From NCBI RefSeq assembly GCF_000221185.1, contig NC_015865.1:1178001-1242000 (forward strand): a stretch of DNA of 64,000 bases. The letters are read 5' to 3'. Under the pieces are notes generated by a model that saw nothing but the letters and a program-made list of their open reading frames with translations, had not been told where the DNA came from and did no database searches. The number at the start of each line of letters is the position of its first letter. Position 1 is the stretch's first letter. A program made the translations under genes and the position numbers. Source of the stretch: Thermococcus sp. 4557. Its GTDB lineage: Archaea; Methanobacteriota_B; Thermococci; Thermococcales; Thermococcaceae. This document shows, piece by piece, positions 18,713-27,176 of the stretch.

Positions 18713-19981
18713 ATGAGCGAAGCCCTTGAGAAGGTCTCGCAGGAGATTGAGAAGCTCCAGGACGAGATGGTGAAGGCCCTCGTCGAACTGATCAAGATAC
18801 CCGCCATAAGCCCGGACTACGGCTACGAGGGCGAGTACGACAAGGCCCAGAAGCTGCTCGAGATGATAAAGGACTGGCCCTTCGACAAGGTCGAGGTCTA
18901 CAACGCGCCGGACGAGAGGGCCAAGAACGGCGTCAGGCCGAGCATTCTCGCCTACTACTACGGCCAGGACGGCGAGAAGAGCCCGAGGATATGGATCCTC
19001 ACCCACATTGACGTGGTTCCGCCCGGGGACATGAGCAAGTGGACGGTCACCGAGCCCTTCAAGCCGGTCGTCAAGGACGGAAAGATCTACGGCAGGGGAA
19101 GCGAGGACAACGGGCAGAGCCTTGTGGCTTCCCTCTACGCGGTAAAGGCCATGATGAACCTCGGGATAAGGCCGAAGAGAACGGTCATCCTGGCATTTGT
19201 CAGCGACGAGGAGACCGGCAGCAAGTACGGCGTCGAGTGGCTCATGAGGGAGCACCCTGAGCTGTTCAGGAAGGACGACCTGGTTCTCGTCCCCGACGGC
19301 GGAAACGAGGACGGAACCTTCATCGAGGTGGCCGAGAAGAGCATCCTCTGGCTCAGGGTGAAGGTCAGGGGCAAGCAGGTTCACGCCAGCATGCCGGACA
19401 AGGGACTCAACGCCCACCGCGTGGCCCTCGACTTCGCCTACCACCTCGACAGATTCCTCCACGAGAAGTACGGCGAGAGGGACGAGCTCTTCGACCCGCC
19501 GGAGAGCACCTTTGAGCCGACGATGGTTCACGGCCCGGCAGACAGCCCGAACATAGCCCCCGGCGAGCACGAGGTGGTTTTCGACTGCAGGATTCTGCCG
19601 AGGTACAGCATAGACGACATCCTCGCCGACGCCAAGGCCCTTGCCGAGGAGGTCAAGGAGAAGTACAGAAAGGAGTTCGATGGAAAGGTTCTGCCCGAGA
19701 TAGAGCTCGAGATTCTCCAGCGCATGGACGCCCCGGAGCCAACCGATCCGAACAGCGAGATAGTGAGGCTCCTCCAGGAGGCGCTCAGGAGGCTCCGCGG
19801 AAAGGAAGCCAAGGTAGGCGGAATAGGCGGCGGAACCTTCGCGGCATACTTCAGGAAGCTCGGAATTCCGGCCGTCGTCTGGGCGACGCTCGACGAGATG
19901 GCCCACCAGCCCAACGAGTACGCCTGGATAAAGAACCTGGTGGAAGACGCCAAGGTCATGGCGGCCCTGGCTCTTCTCTGA
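18713..19981 (+). CDS. M20-family metallopeptidase (DapE/ArgE/carboxypeptidase type)
   Basis: Zinc-dependent aminoacylase or peptidase of 422 residues. Metal ligands are visible: His98 in THIDVVPPGD, Asp132 in GRGSEDN, Glu166-Glu167 in SDEETGS, and a C-terminal His in MAHQPNEY. The central lid domain begins near residue 210 (VRGKQVHASMP). The start at 18713 follows GAGGTGGTGATAACC. It comes 13 bases after the PqqD-like gene and two genes after a peptide transporter, consistent with breakdown of imported peptides. Exact specificity (dipeptide, acyl-amino acid, succinyl-diaminopimelate) cannot be read; archaeal members often act as carboxypeptidase or aminoacylase. Confidence 0.88.
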   Translation: MSEALEKVSQEIEKLQDEMVKALVELIKIPAISPDYGYEGEYDKAQKLLEMIKDWPFDKVEVYNAPDERAKNGVRPSILAYYYGQDGEKSPRIWILTHIDVVPPGDMSKWTVTEPFKPVVKDGKIYGRGSEDNGQSLVASLYAVKAMMNLGIRPKRTVILAFVSDEETGSKYGVEWLMREHPELFRKDDLVLVPDGGNEDGTFIEVAEKSILWLRVKVRGKQVHASMPDKGLNAHRVALDFAYHLDRFLHEKYGERDELFDPPESTFEPTMVHGPADSPNIAPGEHEVVFDCRILPRYSIDDILADAKALAEEVKEKYRKEFDGKVLPEIELEILQRMDAPEPTDPNSEIVRLLQEALRRLRGKEAKVGGIGGGTFAAYFRKLGIPAVVWATLDEMAHQPNEYAWIKNLVEDAKVMAALALL

Positions 19982-20068
19982 CCCTTCTTCCCATTTTGTT
20001 TCAAACGCGATTGAAACCATCGCCAGCCATTTATATCATCCCGCTCAACATAACTTAGGGTGAACCGC

Positions 20069-21346
20069 ATGAGGTACATACTGGCCGCCATCGTTATCTT
20101 CATGGTCGTCGCGTCCGGCTGCATAGCCAATAACGAAGGAACGTCAACGGTTTCTCCGGATTCCTCGAGCAAAACGTTCACTCCCCCGCTGACCAAGTAC
20201 GACGTTCTGGAGGAGGGGCAGGAGAGACCGGTCGTTGAGGGCTTAAACGCCTTCACATTCGACCTGTACCGCGAGCTGAGCGCGGATGGGGGGAACGTAT
20301 TCTTCTCGCCCTACAGCGTGGAGGTCGCCCTGGCGATGGCCTACGAGGGGGCGAACGGGAGCACGCGGGAGGGGATGGAAAGGGTCCTGCACCTGCCCGG
20401 GGACGACGAGGCCAGGTGGGCGGGCTTCAGATACCTGATACTCTCCCTTAATCCATCGAATGGGCCCTACGTCCTCAGCACCGCCAACGCGCTCTGGGTG
20501 CAGAAGGACTACCCCGTGAACGAGCGGTACCTCTGGATAATCAGGGAGTTCTACCTGGGAGACGTGAGGAACGTTGACTTCGTTAGGGACCCGGACGGGG
20601 CGGCGGAGGAGATAAACAGCTGGGCCGAGGAGCGGACGAGGGGCAGGATAAAGGACCTCGTTCCAAAGGGGGCATTGAACGAGTACACGAGGCTCGTGAT
20701 AACCAACGCGATATACTTCAGGGCCAACTGGTCGAGCAGGTTCAACCCGGGGGATACTGCCAACGAGAGCTTCACCCTCGCCTCGGGCGAAAAGATAACG
20801 GTTCCCATGATGCACCAGAGGGGAACCTTCAACTACACCGAGAACGACGAGCTCCAGGCCCTCGAGATGCCCTACGAAGGGGGAAGGCTGAGCATGCTGA
20901 TAATACTGCCCCGGGACAACTCCCCCACAGGCATCGAGGGGAAGCTCACGCCGGAGTTCATCCGGGAGCTCAGGGAGGGCATGAAGCCGGAGCTCGTCGA
21001 TGTGACGGTTCCCAAGTTCAGGTTCGAGGCGAGCTACTCGTTAAAGATGCCGCTCATCGACATGGGTATGGGGGATGCCTTCAGCGACGGGGCGAACTTC
21101 TCGGGAATCACCGATGTCGAGAGGCTATTCATAAGCGACGTGATACACAAGACATTCATAAGCGTCGCAGAGAACGGCACCGAGGCGGCCGCGGCGACGG
21201 CGGTTATACTTGAAGCCGCCTCCGCACCCGGGGAAGAGCCGGAGTACAAGGTCTTCAGGGCAGACCACCCGTTCCTGTTCCTCATAGTGGACAGGGAAAC
21301 GGGGGCGATACTCTTCATGGGCAGGCTGATGGATCCGAGGGGCTGA
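20069..21346 (+). CDS. Serpin, lipoprotein-anchored
   Basis: Serine-protease inhibitor of the serpin fold, 425 residues. A lipoprotein signal (MRYILAAIV... ending VVASGC) and a Ser/Thr-rich linker tether it outside the cell. Serpin signatures: NVFFSPYSVEVALAM, ITNAIYFRANW, HPFLFLIVDRETGAILFMGR. The reactive loop hinge is NGTEAAAATAV; counting P15 from its Gly gives Ala-Ser as P1-P1', suggesting elastase- or subtilisin-like targets, a prediction only. A related secreted serpin of T. kodakarensis is known to act against subtilisin-type proteases. Start chosen at the ATG after AGGGTGA; TATA box TTTATATC at 20030-20037. Transcribed singly. Confidence 0.92.
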   Translation: MRYILAAIVIFMVVASGCIANNEGTSTVSPDSSSKTFTPPLTKYDVLEEGQERPVVEGLNAFTFDLYRELSADGGNVFFSPYSVEVALAMAYEGANGSTREGMERVLHLPGDDEARWAGFRYLILSLNPSNGPYVLSTANALWVQKDYPVNERYLWIIREFYLGDVRNVDFVRDPDGAAEEINSWAEERTRGRIKDLVPKGALNEYTRLVITNAIYFRANWSSRFNPGDTANESFTLASGEKITVPMMHQRGTFNYTENDELQALEMPYEGGRLSMLIILPRDNSPTGIEGKLTPEFIRELREGMKPELVDVTVPKFRFEASYSLKMPLIDMGMGDAFSDGANFSGITDVERLFISDVIHKTFISVAENGTEAAAATAVILEAASAPGEEPEYKVFRADHPFLFLIVDRETGAILFMGRLMDPRG

Positions 21347-21376
21347 GCTTTTTAAGCCCCTCCCCCAACTCTTTTC

Positions 21377-22120
21377 ATGCCAGCCTGGAAGGACGGAAAG
21401 CTGGGACTGCCTGTAAAGGAAGCCGTGAAGCTCTTTCCAGAGCTGAAGGACTACCTCGACGAGAGGGGAAGGCTCGACTTCTCGAACAGAAAAGCCAGAA
21501 TACTCTACAATAGAGCCATAGCTAAGGCAATCTTTGGGCTGGAGATAGAGTACCACCCGCGTGGGCTCGTGACAACACCCGTCTCTCGATACCTCTTCCT
21601 GAAAACCTTTCTGCGCGGGGGAGAGAAGGTTCTTGAGATTGGAACCGGTCACACCGCCATGATGGCCCTCATGGCGGCGAAGCTTTTCAGCTGCGGCGTT
21701 ACAGCGACGGAGCTCGACGAGGAGTTCTTTGAGTATGCCAGGAAGAACATTGAGCAGAACGGAGCCGGAGTTAAGCTCATCAAGAGCGACGGGGGGATAA
21801 TCAGGGGAGTAATCCCCAAAGGCGAGCGCTTTGACGTGATTTTTTCAGCCCCGCCGTACTACGAGAGGCCCACGAAAGGCGTTCTGACGGAGAGGGAAGG
21901 GGTCGGTGGTGGGAAACACGGTGAGGCCTTCTCAGTGAGGCTCATCAAGGAGGCCCTGGAATATCTGAAGCCCCGGGGAAAGGTAGCACTCTTCCTTCCC
22001 GATAAAAAGCCCCTAATCGATGCTATAGCAGAAAAAGGAGAAGAGCTGGGCTACTCCGTAAGGGACGTTAGGTTCAAGGCCGGAACGCGGTGGAGGCACA
22101 GTTTGATCCTGAAAAAATGA
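21377..22120 (+). CDS. RlmF-related SAM-dependent methyltransferase
   Basis: Class I methyltransferase of 247 residues: SAM loop VLEIGTGHTAMMAL (motif I), acidic ATELDEE (motif II), and SAPPYYERP where N6-adenine methyltransferases have an N/D/S-PP-Y/F motif. The order and the N-terminal RARILYNRAIAK-like segment (here KARILYNRAIAK) resemble the RlmF/METTL16 group, which methylates adenine in RNA. The target here is unknown. A CTTTTTAAG TATA box about 25 bases upstream with no ribosome site indicates a leaderless message. Confidence 0.78.
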   Translation: MPAWKDGKLGLPVKEAVKLFPELKDYLDERGRLDFSNRKARILYNRAIAKAIFGLEIEYHPRGLVTTPVSRYLFLKTFLRGGEKVLEIGTGHTAMMALMAAKLFSCGVTATELDEEFFEYARKNIEQNGAGVKLIKSDGGIIRGVIPKGERFDVIFSAPPYYERPTKGVLTEREGVGGGKHGEAFSVRLIKEALEYLKPRGKVALFLPDKKPLIDAIAEKGEELGYSVRDVRFKAGTRWRHSLILKK

Positions 22121-22123
22121 AAG

Positions 22124-22357
22124 TCAGGCCACGATGAGGCCTATCACCTGGCCCTGCGCCACCTCCTCGTTCTCCTTCACCAGAATCTTAAGCCTCCCGC
22201 TCGCCGGGGCCTTAACGTGCACGGTGACTTTCTCTATCATGACCTCCGCTATTTCCTCTCCCGCCTCGACGGGGTCGCCGTCGTTCTTGTACCAGCTCAG
22301 CAGGACACCGGTCTTTTCCTCCTTCGTCGTCCGGGGTACCCTGACCTCTATCTCCAT
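22124..22357 (-). CDS. Stand-alone lipoyl-domain protein
   Basis: 77 residues forming just one lipoyl/biotinyl domain. Lys43 in the turn VMIEKVTVHV is the expected attachment site; the surrounding E-K-V resembles lipoyl rather than biotin (MKM) domains. The ATG at 22357 follows GGTGAGGGG. It lies directly after the E1 beta gene, at the end of a seven-gene minus-strand operon, and would serve as swinging arm for acyl transfer from E1 to an E2 core. A second free lipoyl protein is encoded at 27338-27583. A role as a glycine-cleavage H-protein is unlikely because it is far shorter. Confidence 0.82.
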   Translation of the reverse strand: MEIEVRVPRTTKEEKTGVLLSWYKNDGDPVEAGEEIAEVMIEKVTVHVKAPASGRLKILVKENEEVAQGQVIGLIVA

Positions 22358-22365
22358 TCTGCCCC

Positions 22366-23370
22366 TCACCCGACCATGTCCTTCACTGTCTTCACTATCT
22401 TCTCCTTGTCAGGAAGAACGAACCTCTCTAGCACCCTGCTGTACGGAACCGGAATGTCCGGGTAGGCTATCCTCCTCGGCAGGGCTCTGAGCTCGTTGCC
22501 TATCCTCTCGACGACGGTGGCTATTATCTCGCCGCTCATCCCGTAGCTCATGTAGTCCTCGTCCACGACGAGAAGCCTTCCGGTCTTCCTGACGGAGTTT
22601 ACGAGGGTCTCCTTATCAAGGGGAACGAGGGTTCTCAGGTCAATGACCTCGGCGCTTATCCCGTCCTTTTCGAGTTCTTCGGCCGCCCACAGTGCCTCGT
22701 AGACCATGCGAGATACCGTCGCTATGGTCACATCGTCGCCCTCCCTTACGACCTTGGCCTCACCGATGGGGACTGTGTAGGGCTCCTCGGGCACTTCAAC
22801 CGCAGCTTCGTCCGGGGAGGGCATCCATCCGAGCCCCATGAGTCCCTTGTGGAAGAAGTACATGACCGGATTGTCGTCCCGTATGGAGGATATCATGAGT
22901 CCCTTGGCGTCGTAGGAGTTGGATGGAATTACTATCTTGAGTCCCGGAACGTGGGCAAACAGACCGTAGAGGCACTGGGAGTGCTGGGCCGCGTCGCTGT
23001 AGCCTCCCCCGATGGCTGTGGTTATGACTATGGGCATCCTAACCTGCCCGCCCGACATGTAGTGCGCCTTGGCGATGTGGTTGTATATCTGGTCCATCGC
23101 CACGCCGAAGAAGTCAACGAACATAAGCTCGACTATCGGCCTCATGCCCTTCGATGCGGCTCCAAGGGCGGCGCCTATGAAGGCAGACTCGCTTATGGGC
23201 GTGTCTCTAACCCGCTCGGGGCCGAATTTCTCAAGAAGCCCGTTCGTTGCACCGAAGATTCCACCGTAGGCACCGATGTCCTCGCCCATGACGAAGACGT
23301 TCTCATCGCGCTCCATTTCCTGCGCTATCGCCTCGGCTATCGCCTTGTACATGGGGAGCTTCCTCGCCAT
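22366..23370 (-). CDS. 2-oxoacid dehydrogenase E1 beta subunit (pair 1)
   Basis: Beta half of a thiamine-diphosphate E1 component; with the alpha subunit it decarboxylates a 2-oxoacid or cleaves acetoin and passes the acyl or acetyl group to lipoate. Features: VFVMGEDIGAYGG near residue 25, RDTPISESAFIGAALGAA, and the C-terminal transketolase domain with VDLRTLVPLDKETL and VVDEDYMSYG. 334 residues. The ATG at 23370 is preceded by GGGGGTGAG; an upstream TTG lies inside the alpha gene. The alpha stop is one base before this start. The lipoyl-protein gene follows with its start next to this stop. Confidence 0.9.
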   Translation of the reverse strand: MARKLPMYKAIAEAIAQEMERDENVFVMGEDIGAYGGIFGATNGLLEKFGPERVRDTPISESAFIGAALGAASKGMRPIVELMFVDFFGVAMDQIYNHIAKAHYMSGGQVRMPIVITTAIGGGYSDAAQHSQCLYGLFAHVPGLKIVIPSNSYDAKGLMISSIRDDNPVMYFFHKGLMGLGWMPSPDEAAVEVPEEPYTVPIGEAKVVREGDDVTIATVSRMVYEALWAAEELEKDGISAEVIDLRTLVPLDKETLVNSVRKTGRLLVVDEDYMSYGMSGEIIATVVERIGNELRALPRRIAYPDIPVPYSRVLERFVLPDKEKIVKTVKDMVG

Positions 23371-23371
23371 T

Positions 23372-24376
23372 TCACTCACCCCCTGCAAAAACGCCCTTCA
23401 GAGCTTCTTCCGGCTCAGGATACAGGCTGTTGAGGGCGAAGTCTATGGCCTCCCGAACTTCCCTCTCGTTCTCTTCCTCGATCCTTGCCAGCTCCTCCTC
23501 CGTGGCAATGCCCTTCTCAAGCAGCAGCTTCCTGAAGTTGGCCAGCGGGTCCTTCTCCTTCGCCAGTTCGAAGTCCTCCTTCGGTCTGTAGAGTTGCGGG
23601 TCACCTTCGAAGTGCCCTCTAAGCCTGTACGTTCTGACCTCTATGAGGCTCGGCCCCTCTCCGCGCCTCGCCCTTTCAACGGCCTCCTTGGCAACTTCGT
23701 AGACCGCTATAACATCGGCACCGTCAACGCTTACACCGGGAATTCCGTAGGCCTTAGCCCGCTCGCTGTTCTTGGCGACGGCCGTTGACTTGTCCTTCGG
23801 AACGGAGATCGCCCAGCCGTTGTCCTCTATCAGGAATATAACCGGCAGCTTCCAGAGGGCTGCAAGGTTAAGCGCCTCGTGGAAAGTTCCCTGGTTGGCC
23901 GCTCCATCGCCACCGACTGCAACCGCCACGTAGTCCTCGCCCTTTAGCTTGGCCGCGATGCCAACTCCAACGGCCTGTGGGAAGCTCGCACCGACTATAC
24001 CGCTGCAGCTGAAGTTTTTGGCCGCGTCAAAGAGGTGCATGTGGCCGCCCTTGCCCCCCGATAGGCCGGTGGCCTTGCCGAATATCTCGGCCGTCATCTT
24101 CTTCAGGTCGACCCCCTTCGCTATCGCGAAGTGGTGGGCCCTGTGGGTTCCCATAACCGCATCTTCGTCCTTGAGGTGTACGCACACGCCAACGGCCGCC
24201 GACTCCTGACCTGAGGATAGATGCAGCTCTCCGGGAATCGGACCGGCCGAGATGTCAAAGCGCGGACTCTTTCCCTCGTAGTACCACTTCGCCAGCGTCT
24301 CTTCGTACGTCCTAATCTTGTGCATGGTCCTATATATCTCCAGCAGGGTTTCCTTAGGTATCTCCTCAACTCCCAT
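23372..24376 (-). CDS. 2-oxoacid dehydrogenase E1 alpha subunit (pair 1)
   Basis: Alpha half of the first E1. The ThDP-binding motif runs from GGDGAANQGTFHEAL to EDNGWAI, and the phosphorylation-loop region keeps RGHFEGDPQ. Around residues 38-60 it has the variant GPIPGELHLSSGQE, unlike the GFVHLYVGEE of the second alpha subunit, implying a different substrate or partner. 334 residues from the ATG at 24376, preceded by GGTGGGAGA. An OsmC gene lies 53 bases upstream on the same strand. Without substrate data, pyruvate, branched-chain 2-oxoacids and acetoin all remain possible. Confidence 0.9.
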   Translation of the reverse strand: MGVEEIPKETLLEIYRTMHKIRTYEETLAKWYYEGKSPRFDISAGPIPGELHLSSGQESAAVGVCVHLKDEDAVMGTHRAHHFAIAKGVDLKKMTAEIFGKATGLSGGKGGHMHLFDAAKNFSCSGIVGASFPQAVGVGIAAKLKGEDYVAVAVGGDGAANQGTFHEALNLAALWKLPVIFLIEDNGWAISVPKDKSTAVAKNSERAKAYGIPGVSVDGADVIAVYEVAKEAVERARRGEGPSLIEVRTYRLRGHFEGDPQLYRPKEDFELAKEKDPLANFRKLLLEKGIATEEELARIEEENEREVREAIDFALNSLYPEPEEALKGVFAGGE

Positions 24377-24429
24377 TCTCCCACCTGCCTTTTCCGTTGA
24401 TTTTAGCTGGACAAGGCAAAAAGAAAAGG

Positions 24430-24873
24430 TCACTCCTTCAGCACTATCCGAATCGGAGTTTCGTTTTTTAGGTTGTCAGTGACAGGACAGCGCTCCTCTA
24501 CTTCCTTCAAAAGCTCCTCAATCTTTTCCTTGGGGGCATCGGTCTTCAGATAAACCGAGACCGTCACCTCGGTGAAGCCTGCACGTCCCTCTTCTGAGAT
24601 ACCCTGGAACTTTGCAGGGTTCAGCTTTCCAGTGATGGCTAGCCCGAGCGACTCCACGGATATCCCTCTCTCCCCCGCGATTCCCCTGATGGTAACGTTC
24701 AGGCAGCCAGCCAGCGCCACGAGGAGGTACTCAACGGGATTTGGCCCCCCATCCGTTCCCCCTATCTCGGCGGGTTCGTCAACGAGAACCTCAAAATCCC
24801 TGACCTTCGCGAGCAGTTTCGTGTCCGAGAGGGACTTTCCGGTTACGTAGAACGTCCATTCCTCCAAGACCAT
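24430..24873 (-). CDS. OsmC/Ohr-family peroxidase-like protein
   Basis: 147 residues of the OsmC fold with the two redox cysteines in place: Cys57 in LVALAGCLNVT and Cys129 in ERCPVTDN. Family members reduce organic peroxides with two cysteines; bacterial Ohr/OsmC enzymes are known to be recycled by lipoylated E2 proteins of 2-oxoacid dehydrogenases. Its place between two E1 gene pairs in a lipoate island fits that chemistry, though direct coupling is inference. The start overlaps the previous stop (TGATG), so translation is coupled. Confidence 0.85.
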   Translation of the reverse strand: MVLEEWTFYVTGKSLSDTKLLAKVRDFEVLVDEPAEIGGTDGGPNPVEYLLVALAGCLNVTIRGIAGERGISVESLGLAITGKLNPAKFQGISEEGRAGFTEVTVSVYLKTDAPKEKIEELLKEVEERCPVTDNLKNETPIRIVLKE

Positions 24874-25175
24874 CACCCGAAGATACCATCCCCGCTTTTG
24901 CCCTCCAGACCGGGGTGAACGTCGAACCTCACGACCCCCACAGGAACCTTTCCTCCTACGGCCTCAACGACTCTGGCAACACCGATATGACCAAAACCTC
25001 CGCACAGCTCTATTGCCGCAATCCCATCCTCAACGAGCTTTTTTGCAACTTCACAGGCCTCGTCGTAGTTTTTGACGCCGACAACGTGGAGTTCCACCAC
25101 TGGAGTCCTAATGATCGCTCTGTGCTCTCCAGGGTTTGCTTCAGGTGCGACGAACATGAAAGCGGCCTTCAGCAT
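24873..25175 (-). CDS. DUF6506-like small protein
   Basis: 100 residues. Opening LKAAFMFVAPEA, then VVELHVVGVKNYDEACEVA and IELCGGFGHIGVARVVEA; I associate this pattern with DUF6506, a family without known function. The alternating strand-helix pattern suggests a ferredoxin-like or small alpha/beta fold. GGAGGTGGGAGC precedes the ATG. It lies 25 bases after the E1 beta gene of pair 2 and overlaps the OsmC start by one base, so it is part of the operon. The family name is from memory and needs a profile search. Confidence 0.65.
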   Translation of the reverse strand: MLKAAFMFVAPEANPGEHRAIIRTPVVELHVVGVKNYDEACEVAKKLVEDGIAAIELCGGFGHIGVARVVEAVGGKVPVGVVRFDVHPGLEGKSGDGIFG

Positions 25176-25200
25176 GCTCCCACCTCCAAAAAATGGAAGG

Positions 25201-26184
25201 TCAGAGAACCTCCCTGACCGCGTTCTCTATTCTCTCTGCGGAGGGTATCCACTCGTTTTCGAGGGCTGGACTGAATGGAACGGGGGTCGCCGGCGGTGTG
25301 ATTATCTTGACCGGCGCCTTCAGGTGCTCAAAGGCCCTGCTGGCGGCGAGTGCCGCTATGTCGGTGGCGAAGCCCGCCCTCGGGTAGCCCTCGTCAACGA
25401 CGACCAGCCTTCCGGTCTTCTTGATGGAGTTCAAAATAGTGTCGGCGTCTAGGGGTACGAGCGACCGTGGGTCAACGACCTCGACGCTCACACCTTCCTC
25501 CGCGAGCTTCTCCGCCGCTTCCAAGGACTTGTGGACCATTGCGGCCGTTGCCACTATCGTCACATCCTTTCCTTCCCTCTTCACGTCCGCCTCGCCGAGG
25601 GGTATCGAGTAAGGCTCCTCCGGAACCGGACCCTTAACCGCGTAGAGCCCCTTGTGCTCTATGAAGATTACCGGATCGTCGTCCTCTATCGCCGAGATCA
25701 GCAGTCCCTTCGCATCGTAGGGCGTGGACGGCATGACAACCTTGAGCCCGGGCACATGGATGAAGAGGGCATGGAGCGACTGAGAGTGCTGGGCAGCGGC
25801 TGAAAAGCCGGCACCGCACGTTGTTCTGAGAACCATGGGTATCCTAGCCTTCCCGCCGAACATGTACCTCATCTTCGCGGCCTGGTTGTATATCTGGTCG
25901 TAGGCGACTCCGAGGAAGTCTATGAACATCAGCTCCACGACCGGCCTCAGCAGACCCGTCGCCGCGGCGCCAACCGCGGTGCCCACGAAGCCGCTCTCCG
26001 CTATCGGCGTGTCCCTGACCCTCTCGGGCCCGTACTTCTCGTAGAGCCCAGCCGTCACCCCGTAGATTCCTCCGTAGAGTCCGACGTCCTCGCCCATCAC
26101 GACGACCTTTTCATCCTTTCCCATCTCGTAGTCCAAGGCCTCGTTGAGCGCCTGAGCGAAGGTTATCTCCCTCACCACTGCCAT
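25201..26184 (-). CDS. 2-oxoacid/acetoin dehydrogenase E1 beta subunit (pair 2)
   Basis: Second E1 beta subunit, 327 residues, with VVVMGEDVGLYGG, RDTPIAESGFVGTAVGAA, AAQHSQSLHALF, and the C-terminal VDPRSLVPLDADTI and VVDEGYPRAG. Clearly homologous to the pair-1 beta subunit but distinct throughout, so it is a separate enzyme rather than a fresh copy. Ribosome site GGGGGTG before the ATG. It overlaps the end of its alpha gene by 13 bases, which implies coupled synthesis of the two subunits. Confidence 0.9.
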   Translation of the reverse strand: MAVVREITFAQALNEALDYEMGKDEKVVVMGEDVGLYGGIYGVTAGLYEKYGPERVRDTPIAESGFVGTAVGAAATGLLRPVVELMFIDFLGVAYDQIYNQAAKMRYMFGGKARIPMVLRTTCGAGFSAAAQHSQSLHALFIHVPGLKVVMPSTPYDAKGLLISAIEDDDPVIFIEHKGLYAVKGPVPEEPYSIPLGEADVKREGKDVTIVATAAMVHKSLEAAEKLAEEGVSVEVVDPRSLVPLDADTILNSIKKTGRLVVVDEGYPRAGFATDIAALAASRAFEHLKAPVKIITPPATPVPFSPALENEWIPSAERIENAVREVL

Positions 26185-27176
26185 ACGAGCACCCCCTTGG
26201 TGGGCGTGGAGAAGACGTCTTCAAGGAGCTCCTCCTTCGACGGCCACGGGCTTTCTTCAGCGAACTTAACTGCCTCCTCGATTTCCTTCCGGGCATTCTC
26301 CCAGATTGCATCCAGCTCTTCCTTGGTGGCTACCCCCTTGGCGAGAAGCTTCTCCTCGAAGAGCTTTATCGGGTCCTTGTTCTTCTTCCACCACTCGATT
26401 TCCTCCTTTGACCTGTAGACCTGCGGGTCGCCCTCGAAATGGCCCCTGAACCTGTAGGTTTTGGCCTCTATCAGGGTGGGTCCCTCACCCCTTCTGGCGC
26501 GTTCGATGGCCTCCTTGGCGACCTCGTAGACCGCCAGAACGTCCTGTCCGTCAACGCTTACACCGGGGATTCCATAGGCCTTGGCCCTCTCGGCCACGCT
26601 CTTTATCGTCTGCTGTTTGTCGTAGGAGAGGGATATCTGGTACTGGTTGTTCTCACAGACGAATACAACGGGCAGCTTCCAGATGGCGGCGAGGTTTATT
26701 CCCTCGTGGAAGTTCTGCTGGTTCGAGGCACCGTCACCGAAGAAGGCAACGGCGACGTTATCGAGGCCGTTGAGCTTTATTCCCAGGCCTGCGCCTACCG
26801 CGTGGGGAATGCCGCCCCCAACTATGCCGTTGGCCCCCAGCTCGCCGACGTCAAGATCGGCTATGTGCATCGAACCGCCCTTTCCCTTTCCGCTTCCTGT
26901 CTTCTTCCCGAACAGCTCTGCCATTGAGGCCTTCACGTCTCCGCCCTTGGCTATGTAGTGGCCGTGCCCCCTGTGGGTGCTCGTTATGAAGTCCTCCCTC
27001 CGGAGGTTGGCCATCACACCGACGGCGACGGCCTCTTCCCCGACGTATAGGTGTACAAAGCCGGGTACCTTGCCCTGAGCGAAGAGTTCCGCAACCATTT
27101 CCTCGTGGACCCTTATCCTCACCATGGTCTCGTACATCCACAGCAGGGTTTCCCTAGGTATTTCCTCAACTGGCAT
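26172..27176 (-). CDS. 2-oxoacid/acetoin dehydrogenase E1 alpha subunit (pair 2)
   Basis: Alpha half of the second E1, first gene of the seven-gene minus-strand operon. ThDP motif GDGASNQQNFHEG to CENNQYQIS, and an N-terminal segment GKVPGFVHLYVGEEAVAVG that resembles acetoin-dehydrogenase and pyruvate-dehydrogenase alpha subunits. 334 residues from the ATG at 27176, which follows GGAGGAGATGCC; a longer reading frame upstream would begin near the promoter. The TATA box rc(ATTTTTAA) is at 27216-27223, giving a leader of about 20 bases. The linked AcoX-like gene makes acetoin a candidate substrate. Confidence 0.9.
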   Translation of the reverse strand: MPVEEIPRETLLWMYETMVRIRVHEEMVAELFAQGKVPGFVHLYVGEEAVAVGVMANLRREDFITSTHRGHGHYIAKGGDVKASMAELFGKKTGSGKGKGGSMHIADLDVGELGANGIVGGGIPHAVGAGLGIKLNGLDNVAVAFFGDGASNQQNFHEGINLAAIWKLPVVFVCENNQYQISLSYDKQQTIKSVAERAKAYGIPGVSVDGQDVLAVYEVAKEAIERARRGEGPTLIEAKTYRFRGHFEGDPQVYRSKEEIEWWKKNKDPIKLFEEKLLAKGVATKEELDAIWENARKEIEEAVKFAEESPWPSKEELLEDVFSTPTKGVLVWQW

